From the NCBI GenBank assembly GCA_038250905.1, contig JBBSBV010000005.1:1-64000 (forward strand): a DNA stretch of 64,000 bases, given 5' to 3'. The notes beneath the pieces were generated by a model, which saw only the letters and a list, made by a program, of their open reading frames with translations, did not search any database and was not told the origin of the DNA. Source of the DNA: JAENVU01 sp038250905 (lineage in GTDB: Bacteria > Actinomycetota > Acidimicrobiia > IMCC26256 > JAENVU01). Below, in pieces: positions 7,829-15,997 of the stretch (position 1 is the stretch's first letter; each line of letters starts with the position of its first letter). The position numbers were made by a program, and so were the translations under genes.

Positions 7829-8572
7829 ATGGTCGAAACCGAGCGCACGCTCCGAGCCATGACCGCCACCGGCGCACTCGGCATCGCGGTGGGCGGGGTG
7901 CTCGTCCTCGCACTGGCGATCGCCGCCGAGTGGCGACGCCGCCGCGACGCCCACTCCCGCCTCGTGCGACTCGCCGATCGGCTGGTGCCGTCCGCCGCGC
8001 GCCGAGTTGCCGTCGTGCTGATCGGATCGATCTCGACGATGAGCGTGGTTGGGATCACACCGGCGTCGGCCGACACTTCGCTGCGCGGCTGGCTGAACAC
8101 TCCGACGCCGACCACCACCATGACCACAGCCACCACCCCAATGCGTCCCACGTCGGTGCATTCCGCGTCTCGTCCCGGAGTCACCCCACGGCCCGTGAAT
8201 GGATCCGTCGATCCACCCCGACCCTCGGTCGTCGTGAGCGGACCGCGCACAAGCAACCTCCCATCGCCGGCCACGACTTCGCGGGCGACCGAGGTCGAAC
8301 CACCGGCCCGCTCCGCAGGCGTGACTGCGCCGGCGCCCGAGGAACCGTTCGTCCCCGTCCCGCCGGCCACGACGCCCGGCTATCGAGTCGAACCGGGGGA
8401 CTGCCTCTGGTCCATCGCCGCGCGCACGCTCGGCCCCGGCGCGCACGGCACCGACATCGACCGCCGCTGGCGCGCCATCTACGACGCCAACCGCCGCGCC
8501 ATCGGCGCCGACCCGAATCTGATCCAACCGGGGCTGACGCTCGTCATCCCCGTGCTCGCACCGACACCCTGA
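7829..8572 (+). CDS. Membrane-anchored LysM-domain protein
   Basis: A 247-residue protein. Membrane helices lie at about 13-33 (GALGIAVGGVLVLALAIAAE) and near 60-80. A long Thr/Pro-rich linker (about 90-180, repeated TTTMTTATT-like runs) would span the wall, and a LysM domain is at the C-terminus: YRVEPGDCLWSIAARTLGPG to NLIQPGLTLVIP. LysM binds GlcNAc in peptidoglycan. The start has GGAGG six bases upstream. It may be co-transcribed with the next gene, 26 bp downstream. Confidence 0.8.
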   Translation: MVETERTLRAMTATGALGIAVGGVLVLALAIAAEWRRRRDAHSRLVRLADRLVPSAARRVAVVLIGSISTMSVVGITPASADTSLRGWLNTPTPTTTMTTATTPMRPTSVHSASRPGVTPRPVNGSVDPPRPSVVVSGPRTSNLPSPATTSRATEVEPPARSAGVTAPAPEEPFVPVPPATTPGYRVEPGDCLWSIAARTLGPGAHGTDIDRRWRAIYDANRRAIGADPNLIQPGLTLVIPVLAPTP

Positions 8573-8598
8573 CCGACCCCCGACGACAAGGACCCGCC

Positions 8599-9225
8599 GT
8601 GACGACCCTCACCCTCAGCCCCTGGACCGACCCGATCATCGACACCCTCGGCCACGACCCCCGCTCCGAGTACGTCGAGCGGTTCTGGCTCCCGACTCTC
8701 GGACCGACGAGCGTCCTCCTGTTGCGCCGCCTGGCGACGATCTTCGACCGCACCCCGGACAGCATCACGGTCGAAATCGGCGAACTCTCGCAGTCGCTGG
8801 GGCTCGGGGTCCGCACCGGTTCGTCGTCACCCCTCGCGCGCAGCCTCGACCGGCTCACCCAGTTCGAACTCGCGTGCACGACCGCACCACAAACGTTCGC
8901 AGTGCGACGCAATCTGCCCCCGATCAACCGTCGTCACATCCACCGCCTCCCGCCATCGCTCCAGCAGGAGCACGACGAATGGGTCGAGATCCAACTCGCG
9001 GACTCGCCCCTGGAACACGCCCGGCAACGCGCCCGGCGACTCGCCTTCACCTTGTTCGAGGCCGGCGACGACCTCGACCGCGTCGAACGGGTGCTGCTCA
9101 GCACGGGCTTCCATCCGACGATCTGCCGTGAGAGTGCCGAGTGGGCACACGAGCGGCACCGCCAGGCCTTCGCCGCGCTCGATACCGAGCCGAACCCGAC
9201 CGTCGACCTCGACGACGCGGCGTAG
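8599..9225 (+). CDS. Unknown 208-aa protein, winged-helix-like
   Basis: No named family was recognised. Residues about 20-100 look like a winged helix: an anchoring helix (LGPTSVLLLRRLATIF), a segment ITVEIGELSQSLGLGVRTG that resembles helix-turn-helix, and a wing with FELACTTAPQTFAVRR. The rest is helical with many Arg/Glu. The GTG start has AAGGA seven bases upstream. It follows the LysM gene closely, and with the HTH gene at 7100 may belong to a regulatory block beside the tad operon. Confidence 0.65.
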   Translation: MTTLTLSPWTDPIIDTLGHDPRSEYVERFWLPTLGPTSVLLLRRLATIFDRTPDSITVEIGELSQSLGLGVRTGSSSPLARSLDRLTQFELACTTAPQTFAVRRNLPPINRRHIHRLPPSLQQEHDEWVEIQLADSPLEHARQRARRLAFTLFEAGDDLDRVERVLLSTGFHPTICRESAEWAHERHRQAFAALDTEPNPTVDLDDAA

Positions 9226-9299
9226 TCCGCGGCTGGCGGTGGCGCCCGGGCTCCCCTCCCTCCGCCCCGGCGCGCCACCGCCAGCCGTGCCCCTTGCGT

Positions 9300-9337
9300 C
9301 CCGCTCACCCGCTACTACCGTCGGGTGGGTGAGCGGG
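9300..9337. promoter_or_regulatory. Inverted repeat straddling the sirtuin promoter
   Basis: CCCGCTCACCC (9300-9310) and GGGTGAGCGGG (9327-9337) are perfect 11-bp inverted arms around 16 bp. The -10-like TACCGT (9316-9321) lies between them and the GTG start (9329) lies in the right arm. A protein bound here would block a leaderless promoter; in RNA, only the right arm would be transcribed. Confidence 0.5.
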
Positions 9338-10141
9338 ACGCCTTCTTCGCGCGGGGAACCAGACAACGGCGATGACCTCGACACCGTCGCGGCGTGGATC
9401 CGCGACGCGCAGGCGATCGTGATCCTCACCGGCGCCGGCATCTCGACCGAGTCGGGCATCCCCGACTTCCGCGGTCCCAGCGGGGTGTGGACCAAGAACC
9501 CCGCCGCCGAGAAGACCGCGACGCTCGAGCACTACGTGGGCGATCCCGAGGTGCGGCGGCGCGCGTGGCAGAACCGGCTCACCTCCGAGATCTGGAACTC
9601 CGAACCGAACGCCGGCCACCGAGCGGTGGCCGAACTCGCGCGCGTCGCCAACGTGCACACGCTCGTCACCCAGAACATCGACGGCCTGCACCACGCCGCG
9701 GGGAGCGACCCCGATCTCCTGATCGAGATCCACGGCACGGTGCACTTCGCCAAGTGCCTGGCGTGCGACTGGCGCGGCCCGATGGACGAGACGCTCGACC
9801 GCGTGCGGGCGGGCGATCCCGATCCGGTGTGCCTCGACTGCGGTGGGATGTTGAAATCGGCCACGATCAGCTTCGGCGAAGACCTGGTGGCCGCCGATCT
9901 CCTCCGCGCCCAGCGGGCGGCGGCCGGAGCCGACCTGTTTCTCGCGTTGGGCACCTCGCTGGGCGTCTACCCGGCCGCCGCGCTGCCCGAGATCGCCCTG
10001 CGCGCCGGGGCCCGGCTGGTGATCTTCAACGGCGAGGAAACCCCGTTCGACTCCTACGCCAGCGCCCTGAGCCACGAGCCCCTCGGCCGAATCCTCCCCG
10101 AGTTGGTGGGCCGGGTTGGGAATATCCGACCCACCGGGTAG
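9329..10141 (+). CDS. SIR2-family NAD-dependent protein deacylase
   Basis: A 270-residue sirtuin. The Rossmann NAD site reads VILTGAGISTESGIPDFRGP, the TQNIDGLH motif follows, the catalytic His is in IEIHGTVH, and a four-Cys zinc module is formed by CLAC and CLDCGG. It removes acyl groups from protein lysines while consuming NAD. The start is the GTG at 9329, seven bases after a TACCGT -10 box, so a leaderless message is likely. An inverted repeat surrounds that box. The moeB-like gene follows after 48 bp. Confidence 0.92.
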   Translation: MSGTPSSRGEPDNGDDLDTVAAWIRDAQAIVILTGAGISTESGIPDFRGPSGVWTKNPAAEKTATLEHYVGDPEVRRRAWQNRLTSEIWNSEPNAGHRAVAELARVANVHTLVTQNIDGLHHAAGSDPDLLIEIHGTVHFAKCLACDWRGPMDETLDRVRAGDPDPVCLDCGGMLKSATISFGEDLVAADLLRAQRAAAGADLFLALGTSLGVYPAAALPEIALRAGARLVIFNGEETPFDSYASALSHEPLGRILPELVGRVGNIRPTG

Positions 10142-10189
10142 CCTTTACACCCCGAAACGATCCCTTCCTCACTCCGCCGGAGCCCCCGA

Positions 10190-11374
10190 ATGCCGTCCTT
10201 CCGAGAGCTGCTCGCCGAGACCAAGGCGAAGATCAACGAGATCAGCGCCGCCGATGCCGAACCCAGCCTCGGCACCGCCACCTTCCTCGACGTCCGCGAG
10301 CAGGACGAGTACGACGCCGGCACCCTGCCCGGCTCGATCTTCATCCCCCGCGGCCACCTCGAGAGCCAGGTCGAGAACAAGATCCCGTCGCGTGACGGCG
10401 AACTCATCGTCTTCTGCGCCAGCGGGATCCGCTCGGTGTTCGCGACCGAGACGCTGAAGGCGCTGGGGTACACCGACGTGAAGTCGATGGCCGGTGGCTT
10501 CGGCCAGTGGAAGAACGAGGGCCGGCCGTGGATCACCCCTGCCGTCCTCGACGCCGAGCAGCGTGACCGCTACAAGCGCCACATCCTCCTCCCCGAGGTG
10601 GGCGAGAGCGGCCAGCAGAAGCTCCTCGAATCGAAGGTGCTGCTTCTCGGCGCCGGTGGTCTCGGTTCGCCCGCCGCGCTGTACCTCGCGGCCGCGGGTG
10701 TGGGCACGCTCGGCGTCGTCGACATGGACGTGGTCGACGCGTCGAACCTGCAGCGCCAGATCCTGCACAACATGGATCGCATCGGCGAGCGCAAGGTCGA
10801 CAGCGCGAAGAAGACGCTCACCAACCTGAACCCCGACGTCGACGTCGTCACCTACGACGTGCGCTTCGGTGCCGACAACGTGCTCGACATCATCGACGGG
10901 TACGACGTGGTCCTCGACGGCACCGACAACTTCCCGACGCGCTACCTGCTCAACGACGCGTCGCTGCTCAAGAAGATTCCGGTGGTCCACGGATCGATCT
11001 TCCGCTTCGAGGGCCAGGTCACGGTCTTCAAGCCGTACGAGGGCCCGTGCTACCGCTGCCTGCTCCCCGAGCCGCCGCCGCCCGAGCTCGCGCCCAGTTG
11101 CGCCGAGGCCGGGGTGCTCGGTGTGCTGCCCGGCATCATCGGCTCGATCCAGGCGCTCGAGACCATCAAGCTCCTGCTCGACCTCGGCGACCCGCTCATC
11201 GGCCGCCTGCTCGCGTACGACGCGTTGGAGCAGAGCTTCCGCACGTTCAAGGTGCGCCGGGACCCGACCTGCCCCGCGTGTGGCGAGAACGCCGGTGAGA
11301 TCGTGATCGCGGAGTACGACCAGCACTGCCTGCCGCACGCCGTCCTCGCCGACGGCAGCGTCCTCACCCACTGA
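10190..11374 (+). CDS. moeB: MoeB/ThiF-type adenylyltransferase with N-terminal rhodanese
   Basis: A 394-residue two-domain sulfur-transfer enzyme. The rhodanese domain (about 10-108) carries the sulfur-accepting Cys in VFCASGIRS. The E1-like domain (about 120-390) has the ATP loop LLGAGGLGSPAALYLAA, a catalytic Cys in PSCAEAG, and zinc Cys pairs CYRC and CPAC. It would adenylate and sulfurate the C-terminus of a ubiquitin-like carrier (MoaD, ThiS or CysO). In the well-known MoeZ form the rhodanese domain is C-terminal; here it comes first. GGAG lies eight bases before the ATG. Confidence 0.9.
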   Translation: MPSFRELLAETKAKINEISAADAEPSLGTATFLDVREQDEYDAGTLPGSIFIPRGHLESQVENKIPSRDGELIVFCASGIRSVFATETLKALGYTDVKSMAGGFGQWKNEGRPWITPAVLDAEQRDRYKRHILLPEVGESGQQKLLESKVLLLGAGGLGSPAALYLAAAGVGTLGVVDMDVVDASNLQRQILHNMDRIGERKVDSAKKTLTNLNPDVDVVTYDVRFGADNVLDIIDGYDVVLDGTDNFPTRYLLNDASLLKKIPVVHGSIFRFEGQVTVFKPYEGPCYRCLLPEPPPPELAPSCAEAGVLGVLPGIIGSIQALETIKLLLDLGDPLIGRLLAYDALEQSFRTFKVRRDPTCPACGENAGEIVIAEYDQHCLPHAVLADGSVLTH

Positions 11375-11434
11375 GACCCTGTAATACGGGCGTTTTCGAC
11401 GATCACTTCAGCTCTGCGCCCTCGCGGCCGAATA

Positions 11435-11471
11435 CCTCCCAGCCGGGGAATCACCCGGTCCGGTTGGGAGG
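11435..11471 (+). promoter_or_regulatory. Hairpin that sequesters a ribosome-binding site
   Basis: CCTCCCAGCCGG (11435-11446) pairs with CCGGTTGGGAGG (11460-11471) over 12 positions with a single G-U wobble and a 13-base loop. The right arm contains the GGGAGG ribosome-binding site, and the ATG follows five bases later. Folded RNA would hide the site. The pairing is seen; the control is inferred. Confidence 0.5.
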
Positions 11472-11476
11472 CCGCA

Positions 11477-12133
11477 ATGGAAACGTGGATGGATCGTCGC
11501 ACCCGACGTGAGCAACGGCGCAGCCTGCGGGCCGTGTCGGGCACCTGCGTGGTGGTCATCGCCGCCGCGATCGCACTCGCATCGTGTGGTGCCTCCGCCG
11601 ACCGCACCGCGTCGAAACGGGTCCGTCCCCTCGTGACCCAGCAGGTCGTATCGAAACGGGTCGTGTCGGTGGAGACGATCCCCACCACGACCACCACGAC
11701 CCGGCCCGCGGTGAACCCGTGGACCGGACCCGCGCCCGAGAACAGCGGCGTCGGCCGGCGGATCGTGTACTGCAACTCGTGCCAGATGGTGTGGCTGGTG
11801 GAGGCCGACAACTGGGTCTACGCCCGGTACCAGGTGAGTGGCCGTCCGGGCGTGCCGCGCCCGGGCGAGTACCACGTGATGCGCAAGTTGGAGATGGGCC
11901 ACTCGAAGGCACATCCCGATTTGTCGCTGCCGTGGTTCGTCGGCTTCGCGTGGGGTAGCACCACCGACATCGGGTTCCACGGCATCCCGAAGCGACCCGA
12001 CGGTTCGCAGATCGAGGACGACTCGCAGCTCGGTCAGCCGTTGAGTTCGGGCTGTGTCCGCGAGAGCCAGATCAACGCGAAGGTGCTCTACGACTGGGCA
12101 CCGGTCGACACGCTCGTCGTGGTCACCGCGTAG
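11477..12133 (+). CDS. L,D-transpeptidase (YkuD) lipoprotein
   Basis: A 218-residue exported protein. The signal sequence ends in a lipobox (IALASCG), a Thr-rich linker follows (IPTTTTTTRP), and the YkuD domain fills the rest, with FHGIPKRPDG and the catalytic SSGCVRES. Such enzymes make 3-3 cross-links in peptidoglycan or attach proteins to it. METW (11477) is preceded by GGGAGG; a second ATG four codons on is less well placed. The ribosome-binding site lies in a stable hairpin. Confidence 0.9.
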   Translation: METWMDRRTRREQRRSLRAVSGTCVVVIAAAIALASCGASADRTASKRVRPLVTQQVVSKRVVSVETIPTTTTTTRPAVNPWTGPAPENSGVGRRIVYCNSCQMVWLVEADNWVYARYQVSGRPGVPRPGEYHVMRKLEMGHSKAHPDLSLPWFVGFAWGSTTDIGFHGIPKRPDGSQIEDDSQLGQPLSSGCVRESQINAKVLYDWAPVDTLVVVTA

Positions 12134-12161
12134 CCACCCGGCACGCGGACCGGTACCGCGC

Positions 12162-13841
12162 TCAGCGTGGGAACGCGACGAACGAGGGTGGAACGGTGCC
12201 CCCGACGGCGCGGATGCGGGCCGTGACCCGCGCCAATGCGGGAGCGGTGCCCGCCATCACGATGTCGCCGAGGCGCGCCAACCTGGCATCCGGGAAGTGG
12301 TCGAGCGCCGCGGTGGTCACGATGGTGGGAATGAGCATCGGTCGAAACCGGTCGAGCGCAAACACGCGCATCCAAGCCTGATCGTCGTCGCGGCCGAACC
12401 CAGCGACGCGTCGGGCTCCGACGGGGCCACCGAACTCGGTCAGCCAGGTCGAGAGCGCGGCCGGGGCGAGGCGGTGCCGGCCCGAGATCTCCAAGGTGTG
12501 GGCGCGGCGGGTGGCGCGCTGGAGTTCGCGCCGCGGCAGGGCGCGGAACGTTCCGGCGACCCAATCGAGCCAGACCAGCCGACGGAGCGCCCGCACTCGG
12601 TGCGGATTCTCGAACCGCAACCCTTCGAAGGTGACGCGTTCGCCGACCCGGGCCCAGGTCTGCGCCTTGAAGCGGAACGTCGCCGCCACCGTCTGGGCCC
12701 CCGTCGTGTTGGCGTTCAGCCATGCGGCCAGATTTCGATCGAGCCGCGGAGCGTCGACGTCGGTCACGTGCGTCCCCACGCGTCCGATGGGAACGACGGC
12801 CGCGGCGAGCATCACCACCACCGACGTGCAGACGAGCACGCGGCGACCCGTGGCGTCCCGGGCCCAGGTCCACGCCCGTACCAGCAGGTCGCCGGCCACG
12901 ATCCCCACGATGAGCGCACCGAACATCGCGATGGGCGCGAACTGGCGCGTCGCGAACTCGTCGACCCACGCGATCGCCGTGGCCGGCAGCATCGCAACTG
13001 CGGCCAGCAGGAGCACGCGGATTCCGACCTCGTGGCGCCGCAGCACGACGAGCACAGCCGCACCGACGACCCACGCCGCGATCAGCGCGAGGGAGGCGGC
13101 ATCGAGCGTCCATGTGCGCGGGACCGCGCGTCCCGCGGCCTGGTTGAGGCCTTCGAGCGGGAACACCTCCCCGCGGAGCACCAGGACGGCCACGAACCAC
13201 CAACCGACCGTCAGTCCGAACGCCACGAGGAATCGCGTCGCCCATCGGCGCCAGACCGCGGGTGGCACCATTCCCCACCAGGCGAGCGGGAGGATCACGA
13301 GGGGCGCACTCGTCTCCTTCACGAGCATGGCCAGACCCGCCATCACGCCCGCGACCACGACGCGGCGTGGCGTCGGCTCGGCGGCGACGATGACGGTCAG
13401 CACCAGGAGCGCCAGGAGCGCAACGTCGATGCGCGGTGATGCCGCGACGTCCCAGAGCACCGGCGTCATCATCATCACGATCGCCACGCCGATCGCACCG
13501 ACGCCACCCGATCGGCGGTAGGCGAACACCACGGCCCCGACCAGCGCGACCGCACCGAGCGCGACCCCGAGGAGTTGGGGTCCCCGCAGCGGATCGGTCG
13601 GCCCGAGCCGGCTGGCGACGCCCTGGACGAGCGGCCAGACCCACGACCGGATCGTGAACAACGTCCCGTCGATACCGGTCGGCGACCGGAACGCGAGCAG
13701 CCGACGGCCCACGCCGATGTACTCGGCGTCGTCCGGCGCGATCGCGAGGATGCCGTGCGCCGCCACCCGCCACGTGAGGAATCCCAACACCGCCACGACC
13801 GCGGTGCCGGCAAGCCAACGGTCGGCGCGGGTGCGGTTCAC
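12162..13841 (-). CDS. Integral-membrane glycosyltransferase (GT-C type)
   Basis: A 559-residue protein with about ten hydrophobic helices and a soluble C-terminal domain from about 340. The first extracytoplasmic loop has IAPDDAEYIGVGRRLLAF, the acidic pair expected of GT-C enzymes that use polyprenyl-phosphate sugars. KETSAPLVILPLAWWG is the loop region of helices 6-7. The acceptor is unknown. The GTG start overlaps the pepA stop (GTGA), so it is translated from the pepA message although the functions look unrelated. Confidence 0.75.
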   Translation of the reverse strand: MNRTRADRWLAGTAVVAVLGFLTWRVAAHGILAIAPDDAEYIGVGRRLLAFRSPTGIDGTLFTIRSWVWPLVQGVASRLGPTDPLRGPQLLGVALGAVALVGAVVFAYRRSGGVGAIGVAIVMMMTPVLWDVAASPRIDVALLALLVLTVIVAAEPTPRRVVVAGVMAGLAMLVKETSAPLVILPLAWWGMVPPAVWRRWATRFLVAFGLTVGWWFVAVLVLRGEVFPLEGLNQAAGRAVPRTWTLDAASLALIAAWVVGAAVLVVLRRHEVGIRVLLLAAVAMLPATAIAWVDEFATRQFAPIAMFGALIVGIVAGDLLVRAWTWARDATGRRVLVCTSVVVMLAAAVVPIGRVGTHVTDVDAPRLDRNLAAWLNANTTGAQTVAATFRFKAQTWARVGERVTFEGLRFENPHRVRALRRLVWLDWVAGTFRALPRRELQRATRRAHTLEISGRHRLAPAALSTWLTEFGGPVGARRVAGFGRDDDQAWMRVFALDRFRPMLIPTIVTTAALDHFPDARLARLGDIVMAGTAPALARVTARIRAVGGTVPPSFVAFPR

Positions 13842-15337
13842 CGCTTGCGCGGCGTGCCTCCGTGCGTCGAAACGAGTTCGATCAGGGTGCGCACACCGAA
13901 GCCCGTTCCGCCGCGCCGCGCGTGCCCGTCGTCGGCGGCGGCCCGAGACGGTCCGGCGATGTCGAGGTGGGCCCAGGGAACGTCGGCCACGAACTCCTGG
14001 AGAAACAGGCCGGCGGTGAGCGCGCCGGCGTAGCCGCCCGAGCCGATGTTCTTCATGTCCGCGATCTCGGAATCGATGAGCTTGCGGTACTCCTTCGGCA
14101 GCGGGAGCGGCCACATCGACTCACCGGCCCGCTTCGACGCGGCCAGAACCCGCTCACTGACCGTCTCGTCGTTCGCCATGACCCCGGCGATCTTCTCCCC
14201 GAGGGCGACGACGCACGCGCCGGTCAGCGTGGCCAGATCGATGATCATGTCCGGCTTCTTCTCCGCCGCCATCGACAGCGCGTCCGCCAGGATGAGTCGG
14301 CCCTCGGCGTCGGTGTTGAGCACCTCGGCGGTCTTGCCGTTCCGGAACGTGAGCACGTCGCCCGGGCGGATCGCTTCGCCGCTCGGCATGTTCTCGACCA
14401 TCGGCGTGTACCCCACGACCTTCGTAGTGACGCCGAGTTCGGCGAGGACCGACATCGTCGCGATCACCGCCGCGGCACCGGCCATATCGGTCTTCATCGT
14501 TTCCATACCGCTGCCGGTCTTGAGCGACAGCCCGCCCGAGTCGAAGATCACGCCCTTCCCGACGAGCGCGATCGAGCCGCGCGCACCCTTGGGGGCATAG
14601 GTCATGCGTACGAACCGCGGCGGCTGCTTCGAACCCTGGCCGACGCCGATCACACCGCCGAGTCGCTCGCGCCGCATCGCCGGAACGTCGAGCACCTCGA
14701 CGGTGACCTGCTTGCCGCGCAGCCGCGCCTGGGCCGACTTCGCGAACTCGGTCGGCGGCAACTCCCGCGCCGGCGTGTTCACCATGTCGCGCGCCCACGC
14801 CACCGCGCCGGCGGTCGCCTCGCCGCGGGCGATGGCGCGTTTGGCGGCCACACCACCACCACCGAGCAGCACGACGTGGGCCAGCTTGGCGGGCTTCGTC
14901 GCCTTCTTGCTCTTGTACGTGAGGTACTCGTACGAACCGAGCAGCACACCTTCGACGATCGCCTGGATGACAACGGCGCGATCGGTCTCCGGGATCTCGA
15001 CCTCGGCCAGGGTGGTGACGACCCGGGCCACGTGCTTGGCCTGTTGCGCGACCGTCGCGCCGGCCGTGCGGAGGTGGTCGACCGTCAGGTCGTCGCGCGA
15101 TCCCAGGCCGACGAGGAGCGCGGTCTTGGCCGCCGCGGCGATCGGGACCCGCAGCGTGTGACCGCGCGCGCCGTCGAAGCCGGCCCCTTCCATGAACGAA
15201 CGGAGCGTTCCGCCCGCCGCGGCATCGACCGCCTCGGCACCCGGACCGAACTCGCCGTCGGCGAAGATCGGGACGGCGAGCACGTCAGCCCGCGTGCGTT
15301 CGGCCGCAGTGGACGCGAGGTTGAACGAGATGGGCAC
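13838..15337 (-). CDS. pepA: Leucyl aminopeptidase, M17 family
   Basis: A 499-residue cytosolic metallo-aminopeptidase. The M17 catalytic domain shows ALVGKGVIFDSGGLSLK, METMKTDMAGAAAV and the signature NTDAEGRLILADAL, which hold the two metal-binding Asp/Glu/Lys sets. The N-terminal macro-like domain (1-160) is divergent, as usual. Length is normal for the family. It removes N-terminal residues from peptides during turnover. It starts an operon with the GT-C gene. Confidence 0.95.
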   Translation of the reverse strand: MPISFNLASTAAERTRADVLAVPIFADGEFGPGAEAVDAAAGGTLRSFMEGAGFDGARGHTLRVPIAAAAKTALLVGLGSRDDLTVDHLRTAGATVAQQAKHVARVVTTLAEVEIPETDRAVVIQAIVEGVLLGSYEYLTYKSKKATKPAKLAHVVLLGGGGVAAKRAIARGEATAGAVAWARDMVNTPARELPPTEFAKSAQARLRGKQVTVEVLDVPAMRRERLGGVIGVGQGSKQPPRFVRMTYAPKGARGSIALVGKGVIFDSGGLSLKTGSGMETMKTDMAGAAAVIATMSVLAELGVTTKVVGYTPMVENMPSGEAIRPGDVLTFRNGKTAEVLNTDAEGRLILADALSMAAEKKPDMIIDLATLTGACVVALGEKIAGVMANDETVSERVLAASKRAGESMWPLPLPKEYRKLIDSEIADMKNIGSGGYAGALTAGLFLQEFVADVPWAHLDIAGPSRAAADDGHARRGGTGFGVRTLIELVSTHGGTPRKR

Positions 15338-15364
15338 GGGGATTCCTCCGGGTGGGTGCGTCGG

Positions 15365-15919
15365 TCAGTGGTCGTGGCGGGCGGCGCGGAACTGGCCTTC
15401 TTGCCAGCGTCCGAGGGTCCAGCACAGGTCCGCGAGCCGGTTCAGGTACGGGATGACCTGGCTGGCATCGTCGAGCCAGCCGTCGCGACGGGCGGAGACA
15501 CATTCCCGCTCGGCCCGCCGCACGGTGGTGCGCGCCAGGTCGAGCGCGGCGGCGACGCGCGTCTCTCCGGGCAGGACGAACTCCGTCGGCGCCTCGAAGC
15601 GGGAGGTGAGATCGTCGATGATCGGCTCGAGCGCCTCCACCATCTCGGCGGTGACGAGGGTCGTGCCGGGTTGGAGCTTGTGGCGGTTCTCGGGCGCGGT
15701 CGCCAGCTCCGCACCCACGACGAACAGCTCGCGCTGCAATCGAATCAGCAGTTCGCCGAGTTCGGTGTCGGCCGTGGTCTCGGCCCGAGCGAGCCCGAGG
15801 GCGGAGACGGCTTCGTCGGTGGTGCCGTAGGCCGTAGGGCCGATCGCATCCTTCGCGACCCGGCCACCGTAGAAGAGGGCCGTCGTCCCATCGTCGCCCG
15901 TACGGGTATAAACCTTCAT
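15365..15919 (-). CDS. pduO: Cob(I)alamin adenosyltransferase, PduO type
   Basis: A 184-residue ATR enzyme that moves the adenosyl group of ATP to cob(I)alamin, giving coenzyme B12. KVYTRTGDDGTTALFYGGR is the N-terminal ATP-binding loop, RRAERECV holds the conserved Arg/Glu pair, and YLNRLADLCWTLGR is the C-terminal signature. It fits with the B12-dependent methionine synthase at 27456, though that enzyme uses methylcobalamin; an adenosylcobalamin enzyme should exist elsewhere. The gap to pepA is 27 bp on the same strand. Confidence 0.92.
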   Translation of the reverse strand: MKVYTRTGDDGTTALFYGGRVAKDAIGPTAYGTTDEAVSALGLARAETTADTELGELLIRLQRELFVVGAELATAPENRHKLQPGTTLVTAEMVEALEPIIDDLTSRFEAPTEFVLPGETRVAAALDLARTTVRRAERECVSARRDGWLDDASQVIPYLNRLADLCWTLGRWQEGQFRAARHDH

Positions 15920-15997
15920 GCGTCACACAATCCCGACATCTCTCGGCAGCTTACGGTCTGCCGCGTTGCGGAAGCTGACAACGGACATCATGGGGTG

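Noticed and set aside
12141..12160. Short inverted repeat between convergent genes as a terminator
   Set aside because: Only five paired bases (CGCGG/CCGCG) around seven; too weak to call in this GC-rich background.
12088..13818. 576-codon frame overlapping the GT-C gene
   Set aside because: The product is mostly Arg/Gly/Ala with no hydrophobic helices; the alternative frame gives a clear membrane glycosyltransferase.
13862..15997. Upstream extension of the lipoprotein gene to a 1183-residue protein
   Set aside because: The added part lies antisense to pepA and pduO, both certain. A lipoprotein signal marks the true start near 15998.
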